From NCBI GenBank assembly GCA_001051155.2, contig JYIP02000011.1, forward strand, positions 372,001 through 436,000: DNA of 64,000 nucleotides, in the 5' to 3' direction. The stretch comes from Chrysoporthe austroafricana (taxonomy: Eukaryota > Ascomycota > Sordariomycetes > Diaporthales > Cryphonectriaceae). The notes below the pieces were generated by a model, which searched no databases, was not told the DNA's origin, and worked only from the letters and a program-made list of their open reading frames with translations. This document shows positions 1-9,799 of this stretch, piece after piece (positions within the stretch are counted from its first letter, which is position 1; every line of letters starts with the position of its first letter). The position numbers and the translations under genes were made by a program.

Positions 1-206
1 CTTTCAATTTTCGTTTTAATAAGAACAAATAATATAAATCCTTAATTTTTCGAATTATTTATTACGCTATTATTATATGCTTTTATTCTTATTATAACTA
101 TTTAAGTTTGGAAACTTGCGCAATTTCCAAATAAGATTTGTCTTATTATTTTCAATACGTTTAGTATAATTAATTAAGCTATAATATCTTAAAGCCGACT
201 AATGTT

Positions 207-578
207 ATGAAACTTTCTTTTACATTCAATCAGTTTCAGAAGCTGGAAAACGAGATTAAAGGTTTAGAAAATAAGCTAATAAAGCTGCGGAAATAGAAGC
301 GGATATAGCGAGAACGGATGGCTCGAGCTTTCTATCGCAATTTATCCAATCTTAAGGATTTGGAGCGGTTAGAAGAGGAAAAGGTTACGGAAGAATGCTA
401 TAAGGCCGGGGTTAAGCGTCGCGTTATAAAAGCTTTAATTCCCAAAAGTCCTTTTCTTAAGAGTTTTAATCTGGATATTGCTTTATAGTAGTTTAGTTCC
501 GATATCGATTAATCTGCTATCGACCTGTTTATAAAGTATAAAGCTATGCCGGGTCTTTTTAATTACTTTTCTAGCTAG
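207..578 (+). pseudogene. Accessory coiled-coil gene of A1 (antisense to A1 pol), degenerate
   Basis: A reading frame from an ATG at 207 to TAG at 576-578 encodes about 123 codons with five internal stops (two as K-stop-K in the coiled coil, two adjacent and one more near the end). It begins with a heptad-like Lys/Glu/Leu stretch (QFQKLENEIKGLENKL) and is followed by LERLEEEKVTEECYKA and a Pro-Lys-Ser-Pro segment, the same order as the accessory genes of A8 and A3. The cysteine-rich N-terminus seen in A8 is not recognisable upstream, so 207 is probably an internal Met. It lies where family A carries its opposite-strand gene, between chromodomain and 3' LTR. Biochemical function is unknown. 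Confidence 0.6.
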
Positions 579-599
579 CTAGTTAATTGCTTTTCTTAA

Positions 600-1113
600 T
601 ATTTCTTAAATGCTTATCGTGCATTATTTAAGTTATTAATTAGTTTCTAACTATTTTCGCTTAAGTAATATCCTTTTTATTTGATTAAGTATTTTCTGTA
701 TTTGAATAGTTTTTAATATTTAAGGATCCGTTCGATTTTATATTCTAGTTTGTTAGTTTCGATTTATATAAATCTGTCCGTTTTGATTGTTTCGGATATT
801 AGTTCCAAGAACGAAATATGGAATATTGGATGGATTCTTATTTTATAAGATAATGCAAATTCGAAATTAATATCTGAAATTCTCTTTAGAATCTTGAATG
901 GGCTAAGCTTCTTGTAATTTAAAGAATAAAAGGGTTTTATTGTTCTGATATACTCTTTTCGTCAAATGAAATAGACTTTATCCCTTTCTTATAAGATTAG
1001 TCTTTTAATCTTTTTTGAATTGGCATATTTTATTATTTTTTTTTATATAAACTCTAGTTCTTTTTGAAATTCCTTTTGGATTTTCTTAATTTTCCGAATT
1101 CGTTTTTCTGCTG
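600..1113 (-). pseudogene. A1 integrase C-terminus and chromodomain, degenerate
   Basis: Minus-strand translation matches the integrase tail plus chromodomain that is clearest in A9 and A6 (HPVFHISFLKPIPKS, then EYEVERI and EYLVKWKGY). Here the blocks are recognisable but broken by stops. The reading frame is cut at 1118 by insertion of A2 and resumes at 6720. In chromoviruses this domain recognises methylated histone H3, which would steer insertion into heterochromatin. That role is family knowledge and is not tested here. Confidence 0.65.
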
Positions 1114-1118
1114 CTTTT

Positions 1119-1523
1119 TATTATAAACGCTATAGTAATCCTAAAATAAACTATAGAATCGAAAGGTTTATACTAGCAAAAGCAATATTAAATATAGCTT
1201 TGAATACCGAAATATATTTAACAAAATAATTGCAAAGTTTATAAGCTTAAGAAGCTATTACTTGAAAGTATTATAAGGTCTAAATAGTATTTAGATTTAT
1301 AATTAAAGAGCTTATAGTAATTTATTTAATAGATATCCTCTTTTTATATATTCAGCTTTTCAGTTTTTGAATTATTAGCTTATTTAATAATCCTTATTTT
1401 ATTTAACCCTAACCTTGGGTTACGAAAGCAGTTATAAGGTTTTCTTCAAATAGAGCTAGAAATAAAGTATTTGGTTAGTTTTTTTTTTTTCCGCATATTC
1501 CGGTTTTCTGTTAAGTTATAATA
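1119..1523 (-). repeat. 3' LTR of A2
   Basis: It is 405 bp and starts tattataaac, which is the mutated reverse complement of the LTR 3' end. It pairs with 6269-6714. It is shorter than its partner because the palindromic module near 1375-1395 is reduced. It contains a telomere-repeat-like ttaaccctaacc at about 1403-1414. Confidence 0.9.
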
Positions 1524-1541
1524 TTATTTCTTTCCTATCGA
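1524..1541 (-). other. Polypurine tract of A2
   Basis: The pyrimidine-rich ttatttctttcctatcg directly inside the 3' LTR reads as a purine run on the minus strand. The same position in A6, A8, A9 and A3 has an A/G-rich run of the type GATAGGAAAAGGGATAA, which is the expected plus-strand primer for reverse transcription. Confidence 0.6.
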
Positions 1542-1709
1542 TTATCGTTTTTAATAATTTCCTATAAAGCCTTTTATTAATACCCCTTTTATAATCTCTC
1601 TTTTCTAATTAAGATATTAAGCAATATACAAAAAACTCGTTTTATTCGTTTAATTAAAACCTAATATCGTAATTTTCTTTTAAAAGCGATTTTGCAATAT
1701 GCTATATAA

Positions 1710-2210
1710 ATGCTTTCCTATTCGTTCTATAAAAGTCGTAATATTCTTAATTATTAAGTTTCGGAAAATAATTCTTTACGTTATTCAGAATATATACGAT
1801 TTAACTATTCTTAATATAATATCTTAAGGGTTACCCCGGATAAGTTTCGCAAAATAGCTTATTAGCATTAAAAGTTAAAGGATAAATTAAAAGCTGTAAA
1901 AGAAAAAGTATTTCGCTTGCGTCGATAGAAACGCATATAGTATAAGAAAATAATATAGGCTATTCGTTATAATATCGATAATGTTAAGGAATTGGAAAAG
2001 TTGGAAGCGGAAGAGGTTAAAGAGGAACGCTATAAAGCCGAGGCCGAATATCGCGCTATAGAAGTTTTAGTTCCCGAAAGTCTTCTTCCCGAGAGTTTTG
2101 ATTTGGATATTGTCTTATAGCAGTTTGGTTCTAATATCGACTGGCTTGCTATTGATTTGTCTATAAGGCTCGAAATTGCGCTAAGTTTTTCTGATTATTT
2201 TTCCGGCTAG
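1710..2210 (+). pseudogene. Accessory gene of A2 (type 2), degenerate
   Basis: The frame runs from ATG at 1710 to TAG at 2208-2210, about 166 codons. It aligns along its length with the A8 accessory gene: an N-terminal block where all six cysteines expected from A8 are now Tyr or another residue (MLSYSFYKSRN...), a DKFRKIA block, a coiled coil with Lys-Val-Phe-Arg-Leu-Arg, and LEAEEVKEERYKAEAE. Cys-to-Tyr is TGT/TGC to TAT/TAC, the RIP change. There are several in-frame TAA/TAG. The gene is on the opposite strand to A2 gag-pol. Confidence 0.7.
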
Positions 2211-2239
2211 CTAATTAATTGCCTTTCTTAGTATTTCTT

Positions 2240-2930
2240 AAATGCTTATTATGCGTTATTCAAATTATTAACTGGTTTTTAGCTATTTTTATTTGAGTAA
2301 TATCCTTTTTACTTAATTAAGTATTTCCTATATTTAGTTAGGTTTCGGTATTTGAAAATTCGTTCGATTTCGTATTCTGGTTTATTAATTTCGATTTGTA
2401 TCGATTTATTTATCTTAATTATATTAAGTATTAGTTCGAAAAATGAAATATGGAATACCGGGTAGATTCTTATTCTATAAAGTAATGCAAGTTCGAAATT
2501 AATATTTGAAATTTTCTTTAAAATTTTGAATAAGCTAAGCTTCTTATAGTTTAGCGAGTAGAAAGGTCTTATCGTTCTGATATATTCTTTTTGTCGAACG
2601 AGATAGATTTTATCCTTTTCTTATAAGATTAGTCTTTTAATCTTTTTGGAATTAATATATCTCGTTATTTTTTCTTATATAAATTTTAGTTTTTCCTGAA
2701 ATTCTTTTTGGATTTTCTTAATCTTCCGGATTCGTTTTTTTGCTGCTTTTGCATTTGCTTTTAATAGCTTATTATAATAAGTTATTGAGTTATAGCCGTA
2801 TAATATATAAAATAGTAATTTTTTTATTATATTTATATTTGCATTATTATATACGAATTATGCTAATAATAATAAGTTAACCCAGTTATTTTGCTTATAA
2901 TTTATATAATATTGCAAGTATTATTTATCT
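2240..2930 (-). pseudogene. A2 chromodomain and integrase C-terminal part
   Basis: The minus strand encodes the chromodomain (about 2290-2420), the linker and the C-terminal part of the integrase core, collinear with 52430-53080 in A8. Homology to integrase stops abruptly at about 2930, where the sequence switches to RT. The DDE core with the SDRNKKF block found in other copies is absent. Confidence 0.7.
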
Positions 2931-3420
2931 TTTTTTGAAATCAAATATAGTAAATTAATTTGTATTAATTAATCGATTTTGTATTTCTCTTATTAAAAAT
3001 AAGGGATAACGATTCTTAATCGTAATATCGTTAAGTTATCGATAGTTTACGCAAAGTCGTAATTTGCTATTCTTTTTAAGTATAAATAGGATCGGGTAAT
3101 TTACGGGTAATTGCGATTTCCGTATATAGCTTTTTTTCAGATTTTTGTCGATATATTCCTTAAGTATTTCGAGCTTTGCTTAATCGAGCTTATAAATAAA
3201 GTAGTTTTGAGGCTTTATCCTTTCTTTTAATAAGATTTTATAATCAAAAAGGCCGTATTTTAATAAACCGGTATCGAATTTCTTTTGCTATAATTTCTTA
3301 AATTCGTAATATTCCTTTAGTATATTCTTGAATTCAAATAATAATCCTTTTTCGTTTTCTGAAATTTGGAAGAATAAAAAGTATTATTAAGTATATTTTA
3401 TTTTTCTTGCTTCTTATCGT
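2931..3420 (-). pseudogene. A2 RT remnant (N-terminal part)
   Basis: From about 2931 the minus strand matches the fingers/N-terminal part of RT, collinear with about 54765-55200 of A8, including the Lys-Asn-x-Lys-Leu-Arg segment and the upstream Asp-Thr-Gly-Leu region. The palm with the catalytic Asp pair and all of RNase H are missing, removed together with the integrase core. Confidence 0.65.
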
Positions 3421-3889
3421 TATTTTCAGGACTTAATTTCTAGTAATTTCGGGTATTTATTATTTATTAGCCCGAATTTCTGCTTATAATTTTCTTTCAT
3501 TTATTATTTTGGAAGTAGTATTTCCTTATAGTTTTATAATTTATATAATTTCGTAATATTCTATATTATATCGATTTCTTATTAATCGCTAAACGCTTAA
3601 TTTTCTAATTCGTCTTTAATTTATATTTATAAGTTCGAAATATCTATAACCCTTTTCTGTTTTCTAGCAAATCCGTTTGCTTTAAAAGTATATTTAAGCT
3701 TATTTAAGCGCATATTCTTAATATTATCCTTAATAATTAAGACTTTCCTTTCTCTATTAATTATACCCTTTTTATTAAGTACGGCTTATTCCTATAAAAT
3801 TTAGCTAGTAATCCAATCGATTCGAGAATTATGCTTTTTAAGCTAAAGTATTTCTAAGATTAATTTATATTATACCGTATCCGTAATAT

Positions 3890-4130
3890 CGAAAATAGTA
3901 TTTATTATAAGGTTTTAAATCGAAATAAGTAAGTAATCAGTTTCTATATCGATTATACTAAAATTATATGCAACCGCTTTTCTTTCTATAATATTAAGTT
4001 TATAAAGATCTTTTTTCTATATTTAAAGAATTCGTTTTCTATTAACGATTTCTAGCAAAATAAAATTTCCTTATACGCTATTATCCAAAAATATACTATA
4101 TCGTTACCCGTTAATATATACGTCTAATAT
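3890..4130 (-). pseudogene. A2 aspartic protease, degenerate
   Basis: The minus strand contains the retropepsin active-site block LLD-x-S followed by NFIL near 4060-4110, in the same place as the Asp-Ser-Gly block of A6. Gly has been altered and a stop follows. A conserved downstream segment (IDWxxSQIL) lies about 3800-3840. Confidence 0.6.
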
Positions 4131-4139
4131 AATATATTT

Positions 4140-6250
4140 CTTATTTTCTATTATAATTGCGTATAAGGACCTTATAATCCTGATCGGCTATTATCCCGTT
4201 ACAAGCGATCTTTCTTTTTTAAAGTATTTTGAGCTTCTTTCGCTATTTGCTTTACTAGCTTTCTTGCTTAGCTTTAGCCGTATTGCCTTGCCTTTTCAGC
4301 CTTTTGCAATCGATATTATTTTTTAGCTTTATCTTGCATATGGATAAAGCATATTATAACGTAGCATTATTTCTATATCGTTTTTCTTTGAACTCATTTT
4401 TACGAACAGTTATTAAGTAGTCTAATATATGCATTATTATTCTCGATATGCAAGACTTTTTTATATTTTCCTCAGGATTCTATAATAAGTTAAATTAACT
4501 AGTTTTATTCCTTAATTAGAAACCAATTGTATTTGACTTTCTCGCTAAAATATATCTGGCAGTTATAATAAATGCAATATATTTAAGCAAGTTTATAATA
4601 ACGAAAGTATAAGTAATTAATCCTTCTATTTTCTTGAAGCTTGTATTTATTATTCTGAAACGGAATGCTTTAGAAAAGTTCTTATAATATAAGTCCGTAA
4701 ATAAAGTATTTAACTTTCGTATGCTTGGATATCCAATTATCTTATTTCGGTTATTCTTATTTCGTATGTTAAATAGCCGTTTCCTTTATTTCTATATCGA
4801 GCTTTTCTTTGAATATAAGGGTTAATAGATTATTTAGCTATCTGTTTTATAATGCTACTTTTTCGAACGTAATGCTAAGTATAAGTATTCCGGTTTGCTA
4901 AGTGCTAATTTCTTCTCTTATTACTGCTTTTTATTATCGCTTAAAGTAATAATTTAAGGGAAACTTTTTTAGATTTATTTCCTTAATATTTAAAGGGTTG
5001 CTTGAACAATCCGAATTATTGTTATTTATAACCGCATTATAAATAGAGCCTTTTTTTCCTATAACAAGTTGCTTTTATTCTTTAAGTTTATATAAGAACT
5101 ATTCTAAACTTTCTTTCGTTAAGAAATGCAATAAGCAATAGTCTTAATAGCAAGCTATCCAGCTTATGCTGCTATAATTAAAGTCCGCTACTTATTCCGG
5201 TAGGATATTATTATTTAGCGAATTGAGTTTTTATTACTAAGCGATATTAACTTATCTTTTTAGAATTAATTTCCAATTTCGTTTTTTCCTTTCTTAATAA
5301 TAATTGCATACAATATAGCTTTTTTTACCGCAATTATAATAAGTAATTCCTTTGCATTATTTCCGTATAAAGGTATTTAATTCTATAAGTTTAGTATATA
5401 TTATATTTGAATAAGCTATATTATTTCGGGTTTTCTGCTAAAACTTGCGCTTTCCCGAATTGAATTAATATTTCGGAATGCTGCTATAGCTTTTCTATTA
5501 TTGCTAGCGCTATTTATAAAATCGGTTATTAATACAGACTGCTTTATTAATAAACTTGCTGAATTTTTCGGGTTAGTTTTTCTTATAAAGTTCGTCCTTA
5601 ATTTCTTCTTTAAGTCCCGTATAATAAGCATCCATAAAAAGTTCGTTTTCGTAATTAAGATAAGCGATAATTTGCTTAAATTTAGCCGTATAGTCTGCAA
5701 TTAAGCCGGTTTATCGGAATGCTTTCAATTGTTATAATATATCGCTTATCCGGATTCCCAAAAGTTTTAGTAAAGGCTAATTCAAAGTTAATATAATGCT
5801 AGAAAATACGCTTAATATTTTCGGAACGGAAATCCTTGCTATTATCCAAATAATTGCGAAAGGTTAGCTTTTATTATTAAAAGGCAGTCTTTTCAAAGCG
5901 ACTTCCCGCGAAGTCAATTTTATCGTAAGTAGTTCTAAACTAAGCATTATAATGCTTGAAATAGGCTTTAAATTATATTAAAAAGGCCTGGAAATCCTTT
6001 TGAATGCTTTTATAAAGTTTAAGCTTATTAAACTTAAAAGCTTTAGCCTATTAAAAAGCATTAAAGCGGAAAATTTCGTTCCTAACTTTTTCAAGCTGCT
6101 AGTATAAAGCTATATTTTGTTATTAAAGTTATTTGTTAATAAGGATAATTAAAGCTTTTTCTTAAAGAGCTTAATTGCTAAAAGAAAATAAAGTTTAAAG
6201 CGTTATCGTATTTCTAGTATTGCTTAAAGGGTATATACTAAACCGTTCTT
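4140..6250 (-). pseudogene. A2 gag with zinc knuckle and His/Cys linker, degenerate
   Basis: Minus-strand gag: the capsid region (about 5500-6100) with the retrotransposon gag motif AYYxGFKEK-like block, then a CCHC-type knuckle near 5295-5340 (YYNC...GYI form, with the first Cys and the His changed to Tyr), then the linker with a Trp-x2-Cys-x4-Cys motif near 4540-4600. The offset from the knuckle to the protease Asp is 1247 nt, leaving pol in the -1 frame. There are many TAA/TAG stops. Confidence 0.75.
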
Positions 6251-6257
6251 AAACAAA

Positions 6258-6266
6258 AGTTATAAA
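6258..6266 (-). other. Primer-binding site of A2
   Basis: The bases next to the 5' LTR read agttataaa on the plus strand (TTTATAACT on the element strand). This equals the predicted RNA 5' end of this subfamily (AGTCGTAAA, seen as tttacgact at 6446-6454) after two RIP-type transitions. Confidence 0.5.
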
Positions 6267-6268
6267 AA

Positions 6269-6714
6269 TATTATAAACGCTATAATAATCTTAAGATAAA
6301 CTATAGAGTCGAAAGGTTTATATTAGCAAGAGCGGTATTAAATATAGCTTTAAATACCGAAATACGTTTAACAAAATAATTGCAAAGTTTATAAGCTTAA
6401 AAAGCTATTACTTGAAAGTATTATAAGGTTTAAATAGTATTTAGATTTACGACTGAAAAGCTTATAGTAATTTATCTAATAAATATTTTCCCTTTATATA
6501 TTCAGCTTTTCAGTTCTTGGATTACTAGCTTACTTGGTAATCCAGTAAGCCTAGCTTATTGGATTACTTAGCGATCTAATAATCCTTATCTTATTTAACC
6601 CTAACCCTGGGTTACGAAAGCAGTTATAGAGTTTTTTCAAGTAAAGCTTAAAGTAGAATATTTAGCTAGTTTTCTTTTTTTCCGCATACCCCGGTTTTCT
6701 ATTGGGTTATAATA
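6269..6714 (-). repeat. 5' LTR of A2
   Basis: It is 446 bp, tattataaacgc to gttataata, followed by the TSD ctttt. It carries a palindromic module (about 6525-6590, repeats of AAGCTAATAAGC type), a telomere-repeat-like aaccctaaccctgg at 6597-6610, and tttacgact at 6446-6454, the predicted start of the R region on the minus strand. Confidence 0.9.
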
Positions 6715-6719
6715 CTTTT

Positions 6720-7420
6720 GCATTTGCTTTTAATAACTTATTATAGTAAGCTATTAGATTATAGCCGTAAAGTGCGTAAATTAACGATTTTTTCGTTATG
6801 CTTATATTTATATTATTATATGCAAATTATACTAATAGTAATAAGTCGACTTAATTATCTTGCTTATAATTTATATAATATTGTAAATATTGTTTAACAA
6901 TTTGATTCGTTCGTTCTGTTTGTTTATCTATTTATAAATAAAATGCTATAAATATTTTCTGCTATATTCCGAATAATTTTATAAATAAAGTCCAGAAATT
7001 TAATACAAACTTCTTATCTTTATCGGAAATAATTTCCTTAAGTATGCTATAATTGGTTATAATTATTCTGAGAAACGTATATGCAAAGTCTTTTGCTATG
7101 CTGCTTTCTTTATATAGAAAGAAATAAGCATACTTGCTTAATTTGCAAATTATTATTAAAATGCTATTATATTGCATTTTAATTAAAAGTTTTTATAAGA
7201 AGAATAGCTTAGTAATAAAATCCTAGCTAATGGATTGCTAAACTATTTCTGAAATAAAGAGTAATTAAAGTAGTTTATAGGGCTTATAATATTTAATCTT
7301 GTTTTTCTTATAGCTATTGCATTTTCGTAAGATTATTTCAATCTTTTTTCTTAATCCTGGAAAATTCTAATATCTCTTAATTCTTTTGAATATAGCTCTA
7401 ATTCCTTAATAGCCGTATGC
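6720..7420 (-). pseudogene. A1 integrase core and zinc-binding N-terminus
   Basis: This continues the A1 integrase after the A2 insertion. The minus strand from 7177 to 6962 is open for 71 residues covering CKLSKYAYFFLYKESS, the second catalytic Asp in IISDKDKKF, and the following helix. Upstream (7200-7400) is the HHCC-type domain (Cys-Asn-Ser-x-Lys-Lys-Asn). Stops occur elsewhere. Confidence 0.75.
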
Positions 7421-7639
7421 GAATATACTGTATATATTTCTGATATATTCGTTTTATTTTTCTATAATTATATTTTCTGGTTTCTTCTCGTTATTAAATA
7501 TTCTAATAATCGTATTAAGTTCTCTAATTTTGTTTATAAAATTGCCATTCTTATCTTATCGAAAGATATTCTGAAATTCCTTGAATTCCGTATTCTAATA
7601 ATCTGACTATTTGCTAAGTATATTTGCTTTGCCGTTTTC

Positions 7640-8870
7640 GAATCTTTTGCAATAAATAATTTTTAAATCGAATTATAAAAGGAATTCTACTTATTTAACT
7701 TGCTATTTATTCAAGATTTTTATTATTATAAATATTATTAAGTTCTTATAATCGAAATATATTATAATCTAGTATTTAATTCCTATTAAATAGTATTGCT
7801 ATTCTTTAAATACTTTTATAATTGCTATTAATTCCTTATCTGGAATGCTATAATTGAGTTCTGGGCTATTTAATTTCTTTGAAAAGTTATTTACGATCCT
7901 GAAACGTTCTTAATCGTTTCGTTAGCCAAATTATCTCCCGAATGCATAATCTGATATATCAATCTCGATTTCAAATAGCTTATTTGGGTTTGCCTTGCAA
8001 AATATAAGTTCTGATATAATTCGTTTCTTAATTTTATCGAATGCTTCTTATACTTTTTATATCCATTCGAATTTCCGATCTTTTTTCGTAAAATCCATAA
8101 AAAAGCATGCGATTTTGCTATAATTCTGGATAAATTATTAATAAAAGTTAATATAACCGAAAAATATTCTAATTTCCTTAGTTTTTTCTAATATAAGCTA
8201 TTCTTTTATTGCTTAAACTTTATCTTTTTGTATATTAATTTTATTTAGCTTTATAATATAACCGAAATAATTAATTTTCCATTAATAGAAATAATATTTG
8301 CTTAATTCGATTAGAAATTTATTATTTTATAAAATTTGAAATATTTGTTATATATGCTATTTATATAATTCGAAATCTTTTGAATAAATAAAGATATTAT
8401 TAAAATAAACGATAATAATAATATTTAAATATTCGCAAAAAATATCGTTAATTATTTCTTAGAAAAATACGGGCATATTAGTTAGTTTAAAAAGTAAGAT
8501 TATATATTCAAAATATCCGTAACGGGTTTTAAAAGCTATTTTCCAAATATTATTTTCTTTAATCCGGATATAATAATATCTTTCCTTAAAATCGAGCGTA
8601 ATAAATTAATTTGCTTTAATTAACCGATTTCGTATCTTTCTTATTAAAGGTAAAAGATAGCAATTTTTGATCGTAATATCGTTAAATTATCAATAATTTA
8701 TATAAAGTCGTAATTTGCTATTCTTTTTGGATATAAATAGAATCGAATATTTTGCAAGTAATTGCGATTTCCGTATATAGTTTCTTTTTAAATTTTCGTT
8801 AATATATTCCTTAAATGTTTCGAACTTTATTTAATTAAGCTTGTAAATAAAGTAATTTTAAGGCTTTATT
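7640..8870 (-). pseudogene. A1 RNase H and reverse transcriptase, degenerate
   Basis: Minus-strand RNase H (about 7650-7990, ending in the Cys-Lys-Gly-Ser-Glu-Asn block) and RT (about 8050-8870). The YxDD box is found near 8385-8415 but reads Tyr-Phe-Asn-Asn. Both aspartates are lost, as expected from TGATGA to TAATAA. The copy cannot be catalytically active. Confidence 0.75.
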
Positions 8871-9539
8871 CTTTTTTTAATAGAATTTTATAATTAAAAG
8901 GGCTATATTCTAGTAAACCGGTATTGAATTTCCTTTGCTATAGTTTCTTGAATTTATAATATTCCTTTAATATATTCTTGAGTTCTGATAGTAGTCTTTC
9001 CTCGTTTTCTGAAATTTGGAAGAACAAAAGGTATTATTAAGCGTATTTTGTTTCGCTTATTTCTTCTCGTTATTTTTAAGGCTTAATTTCTAGTAGTTCC
9101 GAGTATTTATTATTCGTTAGCCCGAATTTCTGCCCGTAAATCTCTTGCATTTATCGTTTTGGAAGCTATATTTCTTTGTAATTCTATAACTTATATAGTT
9201 TTGTAATGCTTTGCGCTAGATCGATTTCTTATTAGTCGCTAATCGTTTGATTTCTTAATCCGTTTTCAATTTGTATTTATAAGTTCGAAATATCCATAAT
9301 TTTTCCTTATTTTCTAGCAAGTCCGTTTGCTTTAAAAGCATATTTAAGCTTATTTGAACGTATATTCCCGATATTATCTTTAGTAATTAAGACTTTCCTT
9401 TTTCCGTTAATTGCAACCTTTTTAGTAAATATAGCTTATTCTTATAAAATCTAGCTAGTAATCCAATCGATATAAGGGTTATGCTTTTTAAGCTAAAGTA
9501 TTTTTAAAATCAATTTATATTATACCGTATTTATAATAT

Positions 9540-9790
9540 TGAAAGTAGTTTTTATTATAAGGCTTTGGATCGAAATAAATAAGTAATCAGTTTTCGTATC
9601 GATTATATTAAAGTTATATATAACCGCTTTTCTTTTTATAATATTAAGTCTATAAAGGTTTTTCTTTTGCGCTTAAGGGATTCGTTCTCTATTAACGATT
9701 TCTAATAAAATAAAATTTCTTTATGCGCTATTATTCAAAAGTGCGCTATATCGTTACCCGTTAATATATATATCTAGTATAATATGCTTT
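9540..9790 (-). pseudogene. A1 aspartic protease, degenerate
   Basis: The minus strand near 9705-9765 has the LL-Asp-Ser-Gly block in mutated form (Leu-Leu-Asn-Asn-Ser-Ala, then a stop and NFI). Here even the catalytic Asp codon has become AAT. The region between the protease and RT (8870-9540) holds the usual poorly conserved linker and no separate gene. Confidence 0.6.
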
Positions 9791-9799
9791 TTATTTTCC

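Larger units (their letters stand above)
1119..6714 (-). mobile_element. Element A2: complete but internally deleted chromovirus inserted in A1 integrase
   Basis: The element is bounded by LTRs 1119-1523 (3') and 6269-6714 (5') and flanked by the perfect 5-bp duplication ctttt (1114-1118 and 6715-6719). Removing it rejoins A1 integrase sequence (...gctgctttt then gcatttgctttta...). The ends read tattataaac...gttataata, the G-to-A/C-to-T mutated forms of TGTTATAA...TTATAACA. Internally it holds an accessory gene, chromodomain, a truncated pol and gag. The length of 5.6 kb against about 7.3 kb for A6 is explained mainly by an internal deletion near 2931. Confidence 0.93.

Noticed and set aside
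1403..1420. Telomere sequence or chromosome end
   Set aside because: Only about two repeat units, always inside an LTR at a similar place. It is listed as an LTR motif.
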